Origin: Flavobacterium croceum DSM 17960
GTDB lineage: Bacteria; Bacteroidota; Bacteroidia; Flavobacteriales; Flavobacteriaceae
Length of the DNA: 64,000 bases
Assembly (NCBI RefSeq): GCF_002917885.1
Contig: NZ_PQNY01000002.1
Location: 62,001 to 126,000 of the forward strand
Direction of reading: 5' to 3'
Below the pieces are notes generated by a model, which was given only the letters and a program-made list of their open reading frames with translations, was not told where the DNA came from and made no database searches. A program made the position numbers and the translations under genes. Positions 1 to 8,865 of this stretch are shown piece after piece; the first letter of the stretch is position 1; each line of letters opens with the position of its first letter.

Positions 1-60
1 TTCATTTGTAAAATATTTAAGTCGGCAAATATATTAATATTCTTGTAAAAAAAGTATTAC

Positions 61-657
61 TTATTTTTTCTTTTTGGCATCAATATATTCCATTTTTGTA
101 GCATCATAAACCCATTTGTTTTCTTGATTTTTACTTCTTTGAACTATACTCCCATCTGGATATAAAGTAAATTCAAATCCTTCTCTTCTCACTCTTTGTT
201 GGGTTTCGCTGGCTGTTTTATTTCTATCTAAAAATACTTTTTCTGTTGTATTTGTAGTAGTCTGTGTATTTGAAAAAACTTGTTTTTTATTGTTTATTTC
301 ATAAACTACATTATAAACCAAAGTAATTTCTTCTGTTTTTAAATCGGTTTTGTTTATTCTCTTTTCTGTCCAAGTAAGTAAATACAAGGTAGTTCCTGCT
401 GCTTTAAATGAAGCTAATTTTGTACCTATCGGACTAAAATTTTTATCTACTTGTTGTACAATAAGTGCTCCTAATTCTTTTCCTTTATCTACTATTGTTA
501 CTTGAAAATTTCCGTTTTTAACTTCAGCAATTAGGTTGTCCATTTTTGCAAAAAAAGGCGTTGCTTTTGCAGTAGCTGTTTTTACTCCTTTTTTTTGTGC
601 AAATGTGCTATTTAGAGTACAACATACTAAAAAACATAGTATCAAATATTTTTTCAT
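61..657 (-). CDS. Secreted protein of unknown function
   Basis: I do not recognise this 198-residue protein. From the ATG at 657 it opens with a clean signal peptide (MKKYLILCFLVCC, ending near STFAQ), so it is probably exported to the periplasm or surface. A longer reading frame begins upstream, but the extra 16 residues are not signal-like and I reject them. The mature part is rich in Lys, Thr and Asn and ends in a Lys run (DAKKKK). No membrane segment follows the signal and no catalytic motif is visible. It lies downstream of the icd terminator and is probably transcribed alone. Existence as a gene is likely; function is unknown. Confidence 0.7.
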   Translation of the reverse strand: MKKYLILCFLVCCTLNSTFAQKKGVKTATAKATPFFAKMDNLIAEVKNGNFQVTIVDKGKELGALIVQQVDKNFSPIGTKLASFKAAGTTLYLLTWTEKRINKTDLKTEEITLVYNVVYEINNKKQVFSNTQTTTNTTEKVFLDRNKTASETQQRVRREGFEFTLYPDGSIVQRSKNQENKWVYDATKMEYIDAKKKK

Positions 658-733
658 AAAGTATATTATATTTTTGAATTTGGTACAAGATACAAAAAAA
701 TTCAAACCTTATTATTTTTAGTTTGGTTTTAAC

Positions 734-763
734 AAAAAAGGTTGCTCAATGATGAGCAACCTT
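734..763 (-). terminator. Rho-independent terminator of icd
   Basis: An 11-bp perfect inverted repeat (AAGGTTGCTCA / TGAGCAACCTT, 4-nt loop) lies 25 nt past the icd stop and is followed on the minus strand by a T-rich run. Confidence 0.85.
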
Positions 764-788
764 AATTTTGTAAATAAAAATGTAGCGA

Positions 789-2012
789 TTAAGCTAACTT
801 TTTGTCTAAATTTTCTTTCAACGTTTGTAAAAAATCTTCTGTTGTAAGATAATCTGCTTCAGTTAATCCTTGTGGTTTTACAAGCATTGCCAAATCTTTG
901 GTCATTTTTCCGCTTTCTACAGTTTCAACACATACTTGCTCTAGAGCATGGCAAAAATCAATCAACTCTTGATTTCCATCCAATTTCCCTCTGTGTTCTA
1001 AACCTCTTGTCCAAGCAAATATAGATGCTATTGGGTTTGTAGAAGTTTTCTTTCCTTGTTGATGCTGACGATAATGGCGCGTAACTGTACCATGTGCTGC
1101 CTCAGCCTCAACTGTTTTTCCATCGGGAGTTACAAGTACTGAAGTCATCAAACCTAATGAACCAAAACCTTGAGCTACTGTATCTGACTGAACATCACCA
1201 TCATAATTTTTACAAGCCCAAACAAAACCTCCATTCCATTTCATGGCCGAAGCTACCATATCGTCTATAAGTCTGTGTTCATAAGTCATTCCGTTAGCTT
1301 CAAAATCTGCTTTGTAGTGTTGCTGATATACTTCTTCAAATATATCTTTAAAACGACCATCGTAGGCTTTTAAAATTGTATTTTTTGTAGAAAGATACAA
1401 AGGCCATTTTTTGGTTAAAGCCATTTGGAATGATGAATGTGCAAAACCATAAATACTCTCGTCGGTATTGTACATAGACATCGCTACTCCATCTCCTTTA
1501 AAATCATATACATTCCAAGTAGTAGTTTCACCAGCTTCATTGGTAAACGACATGGTAAGTGTTCCTTTTCCTTTGATTACTTTATCTGTAGCTTTATATT
1601 GATCACCAAACGCATGACGACCAATTACTATAGGTTGAGTCCACCCCTGTACATAACGAGGTACATTACTCATGATAATAGGCTCACGAAAAACGGTTCC
1701 TCCAACAATGTTACGGATAGTTCCATTTGGTGATTTCCACATTTCAGAAAGGTTGAATTCTTTTACACGCTCTTCGTCTGGTGTAATGGTAGCGCATTTA
1801 ATACCTACATTGTATTTTTTTATTGCTTCTGCAGAGTCAATTGTGATTTGATCTTTGGTAGCTTCTCTACTTTCAATTCCTAAATCGTAGTATTTGATAT
1901 CTAAATCTAAATAAGGAAGAATTAATTGTTCTTTAATAAAGCTCCAAATAATTCGAGTCATTTCATCGCCATCCAATTCTACTACTGGATTGGCTACTTT
2001 AATTTTTGCCAT
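789..2012 (-). CDS. icd: NADP-dependent isocitrate dehydrogenase
   Basis: TCA-cycle enzyme that oxidatively decarboxylates isocitrate to 2-oxoglutarate with NADP+, in the cytoplasm. The 407 residues match the full length of the eukaryote-like NADP-IDH subfamily rather than the E. coli Icd type. The N-terminal [14 protein letters not shown], the SPNGTIRN substrate-phosphate loop and the [12 protein letters not shown] cofactor-binding stretch are all present, and nothing is missing. The ATG start has a TAnnTTTG promoter motif about 40 nt upstream. The gene has its own terminator on the downstream side and stands alone between dnaK and a secreted protein. Confidence 0.97.
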   Translation of the reverse strand: MAKIKVANPVVELDGDEMTRIIWSFIKEQLILPYLDLDIKYYDLGIESREATKDQITIDSAEAIKKYNVGIKCATITPDEERVKEFNLSEMWKSPNGTIRNIVGGTVFREPIIMSNVPRYVQGWTQPIVIGRHAFGDQYKATDKVIKGKGTLTMSFTNEAGETTTWNVYDFKGDGVAMSMYNTDESIYGFAHSSFQMALTKKWPLYLSTKNTILKAYDGRFKDIFEEVYQQHYKADFEANGMTYEHRLIDDMVASAMKWNGGFVWACKNYDGDVQSDTVAQGFGSLGLMTSVLVTPDGKTVEAEAAHGTVTRHYRQHQQGKKTSTNPIASIFAWTRGLEHRGKLDGNQELIDFCHALEQVCVETVESGKMTKDLAMLVKPQGLTEADYLTTEDFLQTLKENLDKKLA

Positions 2013-2052
2013 TGTATTAGGTTGTTGTTTGTTATTATTATATTTACTAAAG

Positions 2053-2060
2053 CAAAGATA
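2053..2060 (-). promoter_or_regulatory. Bacteroidota -7 promoter motif for icd
   Basis: On the minus strand this reads TATCTTTG, a full match to the TAnnTTTG -7 element of the primary sigma factor in Bacteroidota, 40 nt upstream of the icd ATG. I see no clear TTG -33 element. Confidence 0.7.
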
Positions 2061-2196
2061 TAAAATGTAAAAATATTTTAATAAAAGCTACACTCCGAAA
2101 ACGTTATAATTATGATTTTTGCTTTTTAAGAAGTTTTTATTGAAAATATAATAAAATTAGTGTTTCTATTTTTTGAATTTCACAAACTTAATTCAT

Positions 2197-2223
2197 AAAA
2201 AAAGGCGCCTAAGCGCCTTTTTT
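2197..2223 (-). terminator. Terminator of dnaK
   Basis: Perfect stem AAAAAAGGCGC / GCGCCTTTTTT with a 4-nt loop, directly after the dnaK stop. It has a T-run on the minus strand. Confidence 0.9.
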
Positions 2224-2231
2224 GTTCTTAA

Positions 2232-4118
2232 TTATTTTACTTCTTCAAAATCTACATCTTGTGTTTGGTCTCCATTAGCATCGGCTTGTGGCTGAGCTTG
2301 TTGTGTTTGACCTTCTGCTTGAGCTTTGTACATTTCTTCTGAAGCATTTTTCCAAGCCTCATTTATTTTGTCTAGAGCTGGTTGTATTGTATCTACGTCT
2401 TTTGTATCGTATGCTTTTTTCAAATCTTCCAACGCTACGTTTAAAGCTGTTTTATTGCCTTCAGAAAGTTTGTCTCCAAACTCATTCAATTGTTTTTCTG
2501 TTTGGAAAATCATACTGTCTGCTTCGTTCAATTTATCTGCTTTTTCTTTCGCTTTTTTATCGGCATCGGCATTCATTTCTGCTTCTTTTTTCATTCTTTC
2601 AATTTCTTCTGGAGTTAATCCTGAAGAAGCCTCAATACGAATATCATGCGATTTGCCTGTTCCTTTATCGGTAGCCGAAACTTTAATAATACCATTAGCA
2701 TCAATATCAAAAGTAACTTCAATTTGAGGAACTCCTCTTGGTGCTGGCGGAATACCGTCTAGATGGAAACGACCTATTGTTTTATTATCTGCAGCCATTG
2801 CTCTTTCTCCTTGCAATACATGTATTTCTACACTTGGCTGATTATCTGCAGCTGTAGAGAATACTTGCGATTTTTTGGTTGGAATGGTTGTATTGGCTTC
2901 TATCAATTTTGTCATTACATTACCCATAGTTTCAATACCTAATGATAATGGGGTAACATCTAGAAGTAATACATCTTTTACATCACCTGTAAGTACTCCA
3001 CCTTGAATTGCAGCGCCTATAGCAACTACTTCGTCTGGGTTTACCCCTTTTGATGGTTTTTTGCCAAAGAATTTTTCTACTTGCTCTTGTATTACAGGTA
3101 TACGTGTAGAACCACCTACCAAAATTACCTCATCAATATCTGATGTAGACAAACCTGCATCTTTTAAAGCCTTAGCAACAGGTTCCATAGAACGTTTTAC
3201 TAAATTTTCTGCCAATTGTTCAAACTTAGCTCTAGTTAAAGTTTGTACCAAGTGTTTTGGTCCTGTGGCAGTAGCTGTAACATAAGGCAAGTTTATTTCT
3301 GTTTGAGAAGAAGATGAAAGCTCTATTTTAGCTTTTTCTGCTGCTTCTTTTAAGCGTTGCAAAGCCATAGGGTCTTGTCTTAAATCTACACCTTCTGCAC
3401 TATTAAATTCATTTGCCAACCAATCGATAATTACTTGGTCAAAATCATCACCTCCAAGATGTGTATCTCCATTTGTTGATAATACTTCAAATACACCATC
3501 TCCTAATTCTAATATTGAAATATCAAAAGTACCTCCACCTAAGTCGTACACTGCTATTTTTTGATCTTTTCCTGCTTTGTCTAAACCATAAGCTAAGGCT
3601 GCTGCAGTAGGCTCATTGATGATACGCATTACTTTTAAACCTGCAATTTCTCCAGCTTCTTTTGTGGCTTGACGTTGTGCATCGTTAAAATAAGCAGGTA
3701 CTGTAATTACAGCTTCAGATACTGTTTGTCCTAAATAATCTTCAGCCGTTTTTTTCATTTTTTGAAGTGTCATTGCCGACAATTCTTGCGGTGTATATAA
3801 TCTTCCGTCAATATCAACACGAGGTGTGTCGTTGTCTCCTTTAACTACTTTGTAAGCTACTGTAGAAGCTTCTTTTGAGCTTTCAGAATACTTATTCCCC
3901 ATAAAACGTTTAATAGACGCTATGGTTTTTGTAGGATTGGTTACCGCCTGACGTTTGGCTGGATCTCCTACTTTAATTTCTCCGCCTTCTACAAATGCTA
4001 TAACAGACGGTGTTGTTCTTTTTCCTTCTGCATTGGCAATTACTACTGGTTCTCCACCCTCCATAACTGCTACACAAGAATTGGTTGTACCTAAATCGAT
4101 ACCAATAATTTTACCCAT
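2232..4118 (-). CDS. dnaK: Chaperone protein DnaK (Hsp70)
   Basis: Cytoplasmic ATP-dependent chaperone that works with DnaJ and GrpE in folding and heat-shock recovery. The protein is 628 residues, normal for DnaK. The N-terminal ATPase signature [10 protein letters not shown] is at residues 5-14, followed by DLGGGTFD and the GGSTRIP motif. The substrate-binding domain follows, then a Gln/Ala-rich linker and the conserved bacterial tail ending [16 protein letters not shown] lies about 8 nt before the ATG. No dnaJ or grpE is next to it. The upstream region carries a sigma-54-like promoter (separate entry), and a terminator lies just after the stop, so it appears monocistronic. Confidence 0.98.
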   Translation of the reverse strand: MGKIIGIDLGTTNSCVAVMEGGEPVVIANAEGKRTTPSVIAFVEGGEIKVGDPAKRQAVTNPTKTIASIKRFMGNKYSESSKEASTVAYKVVKGDNDTPRVDIDGRLYTPQELSAMTLQKMKKTAEDYLGQTVSEAVITVPAYFNDAQRQATKEAGEIAGLKVMRIINEPTAAALAYGLDKAGKDQKIAVYDLGGGTFDISILELGDGVFEVLSTNGDTHLGGDDFDQVIIDWLANEFNSAEGVDLRQDPMALQRLKEAAEKAKIELSSSSQTEINLPYVTATATGPKHLVQTLTRAKFEQLAENLVKRSMEPVAKALKDAGLSTSDIDEVILVGGSTRIPVIQEQVEKFFGKKPSKGVNPDEVVAIGAAIQGGVLTGDVKDVLLLDVTPLSLGIETMGNVMTKLIEANTTIPTKKSQVFSTAADNQPSVEIHVLQGERAMAADNKTIGRFHLDGIPPAPRGVPQIEVTFDIDANGIIKVSATDKGTGKSHDIRIEASSGLTPEEIERMKKEAEMNADADKKAKEKADKLNEADSMIFQTEKQLNEFGDKLSEGNKTALNVALEDLKKAYDTKDVDTIQPALDKINEAWKNASEEMYKAQAEGQTQQAQPQADANGDQTQDVDFEEVK

Positions 4119-4203
4119 AATATTAATCTCCTTTTTATTGTGTTCTTTTTAAAATTGCTCCTCTAGGAGTGAGCAGAGTATTATAAACTCGTAAACGTTA
4201 TAG

Positions 4204-4218
4204 ACAAGTTTTGTGCCA
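4204..4218 (-). promoter_or_regulatory. Candidate sigma-54-type promoter for dnaK
   Basis: The minus strand reads TGGCAC-AAAAC-TTGT, which matches the -24/-12 consensus TGGCAC-N5-TTGC at 9 of 10 fixed positions with exact spacing. It lies about 86 nt upstream of the dnaK ATG. Two TGTCA repeats lie further upstream at 4280-4298 (minus strand), in the zone where activators of such promoters bind. Assignment is by pattern only. Confidence 0.5.
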
Positions 4219-4315
4219 ATAGAAAAATAAGGAAATAATTGTCTTGATTACTCAAGAAAAAAAAATATTTATGCCAAATTGACATTAAATACTGACAGAA
4301 TAGCTATAAAAAGAA

Positions 4316-4344
4316 AAAAGCTAGACAGTTAATGTCTAGCTTTT
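4316..4344 (-). terminator. Terminator of tRNA-Pro
   Basis: Perfect 12-bp stem AAAAGCTAGACA / TGTCTAGCTTTT starting immediately after the tRNA 3' end. Confidence 0.85.
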
Positions 4345-4345
4345 G

Positions 4346-4420
4346 TCGGGGTGGCAGGATTCGAACCTGCGACCTCCTGGTCCCAAACCAGGCGCGATGA
4401 CCGGGCTACGCTACACCCCG
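4346..4420 (-). tRNA. tRNA-Pro (anticodon TGG)
   Basis: On the minus strand the acceptor arms CGGGGTG and CACCCCG pair perfectly, with discriminator base A. The anticodon stem is CCTGG/CCAGG around loop TTTGGGA, giving anticodon TGG (proline). The T-loop GGTTCGAATCC is canonical. The 3' CCA is not encoded. Confidence 0.97.
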
Positions 4421-4548
4421 AATTTGTTTTGCGAGTGCAAATATACCATATCTTTTGAGAATACAAAATAAATAACAAAATAATTTTAATCAATACAAAT
4501 ATTAAATATAATGATACCTCTAGAATAATTTTAATTGAATAAAAAAGT

Positions 4549-4556
4549 TAATTTTG
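4549..4556 (+). promoter_or_regulatory. Bacteroidota -7 promoter motif for trxB
   Basis: TAATTTTG matches TAnnTTTG, 23 nt upstream of the trxB ATG. No well-spaced TTG element is visible. Confidence 0.65.
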
Positions 4557-4579
4557 TACTGCTTAAAAAATAAAAAACA

Positions 4580-5524
4580 ATGTCTAAAATAGAAAAAGTA
4601 AAATGTTTAATAATAGGTTCTGGCCCTGCTGGATATACTGCTGCAATATATGCCGCTAGAGCCAACATGAAACCTGTTTTGTATCAAGGAAATCAACCTG
4701 GTGGGCAATTAACAACGACCAATGAAGTAGAAAATTTTCCGGGCTATCCTAATGGTATTTCTGGGCCAGAAATGATGGTGCAACTACAAGAACAAGCCAA
4801 ACGATTTGATGCCGACATACGTGATGGTTGGGTAACCAAAGTAGATTTTTCGGGTGATGTGCATAAAGTTTGGGTAAATGATGATACCGAAATACATTGT
4901 GATACCGTAATTATTTCTACAGGTGCTAGTGCCAAATATTTAGGCTTGCCTTCTGAACAGCATTATCTTCAACTAGGCGGTGGCGTTTCTGCTTGTGCGG
5001 TATGCGATGGTTTTTTTTATAGAAATCAAGAAGTTGTAATTGTAGGTGCTGGAGATTCGGCTTGCGAAGAAGCGCATTATTTATCTAAAATATGTAAAAA
5101 AGTAACTATGCTTGTTCGTAGTGATAAATTTAGAGCTTCTAGAATTATGGAAGAGCGTGTACGAAAAACAGAAAATATTGAAGTATTACTCAATACCGAA
5201 ACTGTTGAAGTTTTAGGTGACGGACAAGTTGTTACAAGTGTTAAAGTAAAAGAAAGAACTACTGGTGTTGAGCATGAAATACCTGCTACTGGTTTTTTTG
5301 TAGCGATAGGTCATCAACCGAATACCAATATATTTAAAGATTATTTACAACTAGACGAAACAGGTTACATTATCAATACTCTGGGTTCAACAAAAACAAA
5401 TATTGCTGGAGTTTTTGTTGCTGGAGATGCTGCAGACCATGTATATAGACAAGCTATTACTGCTGCAGGCACAGGTTGTATGGCTGCTCTTGATGCCGAA
5501 AGATATTTGGCTAGCAAAGAATAA
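4580..5524 (+). CDS. trxB: Thioredoxin-disulfide reductase
   Basis: Cytoplasmic FAD enzyme that passes electrons from NADPH to thioredoxin. The 314 residues are the normal low-Mr length. The FAD-binding GSGPAG is at residues 13-18, the redox-active pair C139-AV-C142 lies in CAVCDG (many homologues have CATCDG), the NADPH-binding GAGDSA follows at about 156-161, and the C-terminal FAD motif VFVAGDAAD is intact. It is transcribed alone, with a promoter motif just upstream and a strong hairpin after the stop that it shares with the convergent membrane-protein gene. Confidence 0.97.
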   Translation: MSKIEKVKCLIIGSGPAGYTAAIYAARANMKPVLYQGNQPGGQLTTTNEVENFPGYPNGISGPEMMVQLQEQAKRFDADIRDGWVTKVDFSGDVHKVWVNDDTEIHCDTVIISTGASAKYLGLPSEQHYLQLGGGVSACAVCDGFFYRNQEVVIVGAGDSACEEAHYLSKICKKVTMLVRSDKFRASRIMEERVRKTENIEVLLNTETVEVLGDGQVVTSVKVKERTTGVEHEIPATGFFVAIGHQPNTNIFKDYLQLDETGYIINTLGSTKTNIAGVFVAGDAADHVYRQAITAAGTGCMAALDAERYLASKE

Positions 5525-5542
5525 TATTTTTTAAAAACATAT

Positions 5543-5583
5543 AAAAATCGTGTAAAATAAAATCTTTTTACACGATTTTTTTT
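5543..5583. terminator. Bidirectional terminator between trxB and the YihY-family gene
   Basis: Stem AAAAATCGTGTAAAA / TTTTACACGATTTTT with A- and T-runs on either side, between two convergent genes. Confidence 0.9.
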
Positions 5584-5588
5584 ATTGC

Positions 5589-6527
5589 TTAATTTTCTAA
5601 AAGTTTCTTTGCTTTTTCTCTTTTAAAACGATTGAGTACCGCATTGAGTTCAAAGCCTAATAATAAGATCATACAGTTTATCCAAATGTAAAACATTACT
5701 ACCAATAATGTTCCAATAGAACCATACAATTGGTTGTATTTGGAAAATTTAAGCACCCATATTCCAAAAAAATATGATGTAAGCACAATTAAGATAGTAG
5801 TAAAAACAGAACCTATTGATATAAAAGAACGATGTGCTTCGCGTTTGATTCCGTATTTGAATAATATTGAAGTAGAAATTAATATCATTAAAAGTAAAAA
5901 CAAGTACCGTCCCATTTCTATAAGCGGAATAGTATCGGAAAGAACATCTTGTAATTTTGTTTTTTGAATAAAAATTTCAAAAGTTACTATGGCGGCTACT
6001 GTAATTAATAATAAAAAAGCCATACATATCGAAAGTGCCAATGCTACAATGTACTGTCGCAAAAATTGTCGTTTGTGTACAATGTGGTGTGAACTTTCAA
6101 AGCCACCAAGAATAGCATTGAACCCGTTTGCCATTAAAAATACGGCCATAAAAAAACCCGTTGATAGTAAACCTTGATAACTGTTGTGTAAAATATCATT
6201 TATAGTTTTGGAAATTGCATCAAAGGTTGTGGGTGGAACACTATCTTGTAAAAAACTCATAAAGTCTTCTTGAAAGCCTTGTATGGGTATAAAGGGTATT
6301 AAGTTTAAAACAAATAGTGCAAAAGGAAATAATGCCATAAAAAAACTAAACGCAATAGCTGACGCTCTGTAAGTTACAGCTCCTTCTATAATTCCTGTAA
6401 AATATAAGGCTACTAAATCATACAACGAAAAACCATGTAACCAAGGGAATTTTATAGACTGAGCTACTAAAATTCCTTGTTTAATGAATGGTAAATTTTT
6501 TATTTTTTCTGTGATATTCTGTGCCAA
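5589..6527 (-). CDS. YihY/BrkB-family inner-membrane protein
   Basis: A 312-residue polytopic membrane protein of the YihY/virulence factor BrkB family, once misnamed ribonuclease BN. About six hydrophobic segments follow the family-typical TYRASAIAFSFFMALFP stretch near residues 50-70. Physiological role is not established for this family. No ATG fits the family N-terminus, and translation most likely starts at the TTG at 6527-6525, which directly follows the nadC stop codon. This suggests translational coupling with nadC. The C-terminal tail is basic (NRFKREKAKK), as expected for a cytoplasmic end. Confidence 0.88.
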   Translation of the reverse strand: MAQNITEKIKNLPFIKQGILVAQSIKFPWLHGFSLYDLVALYFTGIIEGAVTYRASAIAFSFFMALFPFALFVLNLIPFIPIQGFQEDFMSFLQDSVPPTTFDAISKTINDILHNSYQGLLSTGFFMAVFLMANGFNAILGGFESSHHIVHKRQFLRQYIVALALSICMAFLLLITVAAIVTFEIFIQKTKLQDVLSDTIPLIEMGRYLFLLLMILISTSILFKYGIKREAHRSFISIGSVFTTILIVLTSYFFGIWVLKFSKYNQLYGSIGTLLVVMFYIWINCMILLLGFELNAVLNRFKREKAKKLLEN

Positions 6528-7388
6528 TTATTCTATTGCCTTTAAACTTAAATCCATATTATAAACCGAATGTGTTAATGCACCCGAAGAAATATAATTA
6601 ACGCCACAATCTGCATATTGGCGTATTGTATGCTCATTAATATTTCCCGATGATTCCGTTAAGCAAGTATTGCCAATAAGTGCTACAGCTTTTTTGGTAT
6701 CTTCAAAATTAAAATTGTCTATCAAAATTCTATAAACGCCATCGTTTTGTAAAATTTCTTTAATCTCATCTAGATTTCTGGCTTCAACAATAATTTTTAA
6801 ATCCAATTGATGCTCTTGCAAAAATTGTTTCGTTTTAGTGATAGCTGCGGTTATTCCTCCTGCAAAATCGTTATGATTATCTTTTAGCATAATCATATCG
6901 TACAATGCAAAACGATGGTTTTCGCCCCCTCCTATTTTTACAGCCCATTTTTCGCAAGCTCTAAAACCTGGTGTAGTTTTTCGGGTATCCAATATTTTGG
7001 TGGAAGTTCCTTTTAGCAAATCAACATACTTTCTGGTTTTTGTAGCAATAGCACTCATACGTTGCATACTATTAAGTACCAACCGTTCTGCTTTTAATAT
7101 CGATTGAGAACTCCCCGAAACATGAAACACAACATCGCCTTTTTCTACAATACTTCCGTCTTCAATAAACAGTTCCATAGTAAGCGAAGCATCTACATAT
7201 TCAAATACTTTTTTAGCAAATGCTACGCCTGCAATAATACCACTCTCTTTTACCAAAAGTTTTGCTTTTCCTTGTGCAGAAGCAGGAATACAAGCTAAAG
7301 AACTGTAATCGCCTGCACCAACATCTTCTCGTATGGCATTTTCTATAATTAATGTAAGTTCTTTTTCAAATTGTTCTTCTGAAATCAT
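6528..7388 (-). CDS. nadC: Nicotinate-nucleotide pyrophosphorylase (carboxylating)
   Basis: Quinolinate phosphoribosyltransferase of de novo NAD synthesis: quinolinate + PRPP gives nicotinate mononucleotide, CO2 and PPi, in the cytoplasm. The 286 residues are full family length. Diagnostic stretches are the DTRKTTPG motif at about 134-141, GGGENHRF at about 153-160, the lysine-containing MLKDNH that follows, and the C-terminal VNYISSGALTHS phosphate-binding loop. nadA and nadB are not in the window. The stop codon abuts the TTG start of the downstream membrane-protein gene, so the two are probably co-transcribed. Confidence 0.96.
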   Translation of the reverse strand: MISEEQFEKELTLIIENAIREDVGAGDYSSLACIPASAQGKAKLLVKESGIIAGVAFAKKVFEYVDASLTMELFIEDGSIVEKGDVVFHVSGSSQSILKAERLVLNSMQRMSAIATKTRKYVDLLKGTSTKILDTRKTTPGFRACEKWAVKIGGGENHRFALYDMIMLKDNHNDFAGGITAAITKTKQFLQEHQLDLKIIVEARNLDEIKEILQNDGVYRILIDNFNFEDTKKAVALIGNTCLTESSGNINEHTIRQYADCGVNYISSGALTHSVYNMDLSLKAIE

Positions 7389-7470
7389 CTTAATATTTTT
7401 AGCTAAAATAGTAGTTTTTAAGGTTAATTAATAGGGATTAACATTAAAAAAAGTATAAAAAAGAATTGTG

Positions 7471-7478
7471 TACCTTTG
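7471..7478 (+). promoter_or_regulatory. Bacteroidota -7 promoter motif for the DEAD-box helicase
   Basis: TACCTTTG matches TAnnTTTG. It overlaps an in-frame TTG that could be mistaken for a start, which supports initiation at the ATG at 7494 instead. Confidence 0.75.
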
Positions 7479-7493
7479 CCGAAAATCATTTTC

Positions 7494-8837
7494 ATGGAAA
7501 CTTTTGAGCAATTTAATCTACCTAAATCATTACAAAAAGCTATAGACGAACTCGGACTTAGTACACCTACGCCTATTCAAAATAGAGCATTTAATGTAAT
7601 TACTTCGGGTAGAGATGTTATGGGTATAGCTCAAACAGGAACTGGAAAAACCCTAGCTTATTTATTACCCGTGCTCAAACAATGGAAATTTCAAAATATA
7701 CACACACCTCGAATTGTAATTTTGGTTCCAACACGTGAGTTGGTTGTTCAAGTAGCTGATGTAGTAAGTCAAATTACGCAATATATGTCGGTTCGTGTAT
7801 TGGGTGTTTATGGTGGCGTAAACATCAATACCCAAAAAAAAGCTATACTTGAAGGAGTGGATATTTTGGTAGGAACACCCGGCAGAACTATGGATTTGGC
7901 ACTAGATGGCGATTTGCGCTTGGATACTGTTCAAAAACTAATAATCGATGAGTTTGACGAAATTCTAAATTTAGGCTTTCGTTTTCAAGTTACGTCTATT
8001 CTTTCAATGCTAAAAAACAAAAGACAAAACATTCTTTTTTCGGCTACAATGACAGACGAAGTTGATGAAATGATTGAAGAATATTTTGACTTTCCAGAAG
8101 AAGTTTCTTTGGCTCCTTCGGGAACTCCGCTCGAAAAAATTGAGCAAGTAGCATACCGCGTACCCAATTTTACAACCAAAATAAATTTGCTTAAATATTT
8201 GCTATCTACCGACGAAAGTATGCAAAGAGTGTTACTTTTTGCTAATAATAAAAAAGCGGTAGACTTAATAGCATCGATGCTTGAAGAAGATTTTGAAGAT
8301 CAGTTTGGTGTAATACACTCTAATAAATCTCAAAATTATAGATTAAACACTATGGCTAGCTTTCAACAAGGCGAATTAAGAGGCATTGTTACCACCGATG
8401 TTATGGCTAGAGGTTTGGATATTACCGATATTACACACGTAGTTAATATGGAGTTACCCGATACTCCAGAGCAGTACATACACAGAATTGGTAGAACAGG
8501 TCGTGCCGATAAAGAGGGTATTGCTCTTAGTTTTATTGCTCCAAAAGAAGAAGAAATTTTGATAGAAATAGAAATGCTAATGGATAAAGAGATTGATTTT
8601 TTATCGATGGCTAATGAAGTAGAAGTTTCTGAAAAATTATTGGAATTTGAAAAAGAGAAAAAGAAAATAAAGTTCTTATTAAAAAAACCTAAACTAGAGG
8701 GTGGCTCTGCATTTCATGAAAAATCTGAGAAAAACAAAAAAGTAAACCTTGGCGGACCAGGAAAACGTAACCCGAGAAAAACAAAACCGAGAAATAGAGC
8801 CGTAGAAAAAAAACGCGCTTCTAAAAAGAAAAAATAA
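7494..8837 (+). CDS. DEAD-box-family ATP-dependent RNA helicase
   Basis: RNA helicase of the RhlE/DbpA-like group, probably acting on rRNA or mRNA structure. From the ATG at 7494 it has 447 residues: Q-motif region PTPIQ at about 25-29, Walker A AQTGTGKT at 45-52, PTREL, TPGR, SAT, and motif VI HRIGRTGRA. Motif II is DEFD rather than DEAD, so the fourth residue is kept and the alanine is replaced by phenylalanine. The C-terminal tail after about residue 380 is strongly basic (RNPRKTKPRNRAVEKKRASKKKK region), typical of RNA-binding extensions. A six-residue longer reading from TTG at 7476 would begin inside the promoter and is rejected. Confidence 0.95.
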   Translation: METFEQFNLPKSLQKAIDELGLSTPTPIQNRAFNVITSGRDVMGIAQTGTGKTLAYLLPVLKQWKFQNIHTPRIVILVPTRELVVQVADVVSQITQYMSVRVLGVYGGVNINTQKKAILEGVDILVGTPGRTMDLALDGDLRLDTVQKLIIDEFDEILNLGFRFQVTSILSMLKNKRQNILFSATMTDEVDEMIEEYFDFPEEVSLAPSGTPLEKIEQVAYRVPNFTTKINLLKYLLSTDESMQRVLLFANNKKAVDLIASMLEEDFEDQFGVIHSNKSQNYRLNTMASFQQGELRGIVTTDVMARGLDITDITHVVNMELPDTPEQYIHRIGRTGRADKEGIALSFIAPKEEEILIEIEMLMDKEIDFLSMANEVEVSEKLLEFEKEKKKIKFLLKKPKLEGGSAFHEKSEKNKKVNLGGPGKRNPRKTKPRNRAVEKKRASKKKK

Positions 8838-8841
8838 TTTG

Positions 8842-8849
8842 TATTTTTG
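8842..8849 (+). promoter_or_regulatory. Bacteroidota -7 promoter motif before the BatA-like gene
   Basis: TATTTTTG matches TAnnTTTG, 16 nt before the ATG and 4 nt after the helicase stop. The BatA-like gene may therefore be transcribed separately. Confidence 0.55.
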
Positions 8850-8865
8850 ACAAACTTTTAACTCT

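Noticed and set aside
2288..2727. Long open frames on the + strand inside dnaK
   Set aside because: They are antisense shadows of a firmly identified gene. Their products are low-complexity Leu/Ser-rich and have no start signals.
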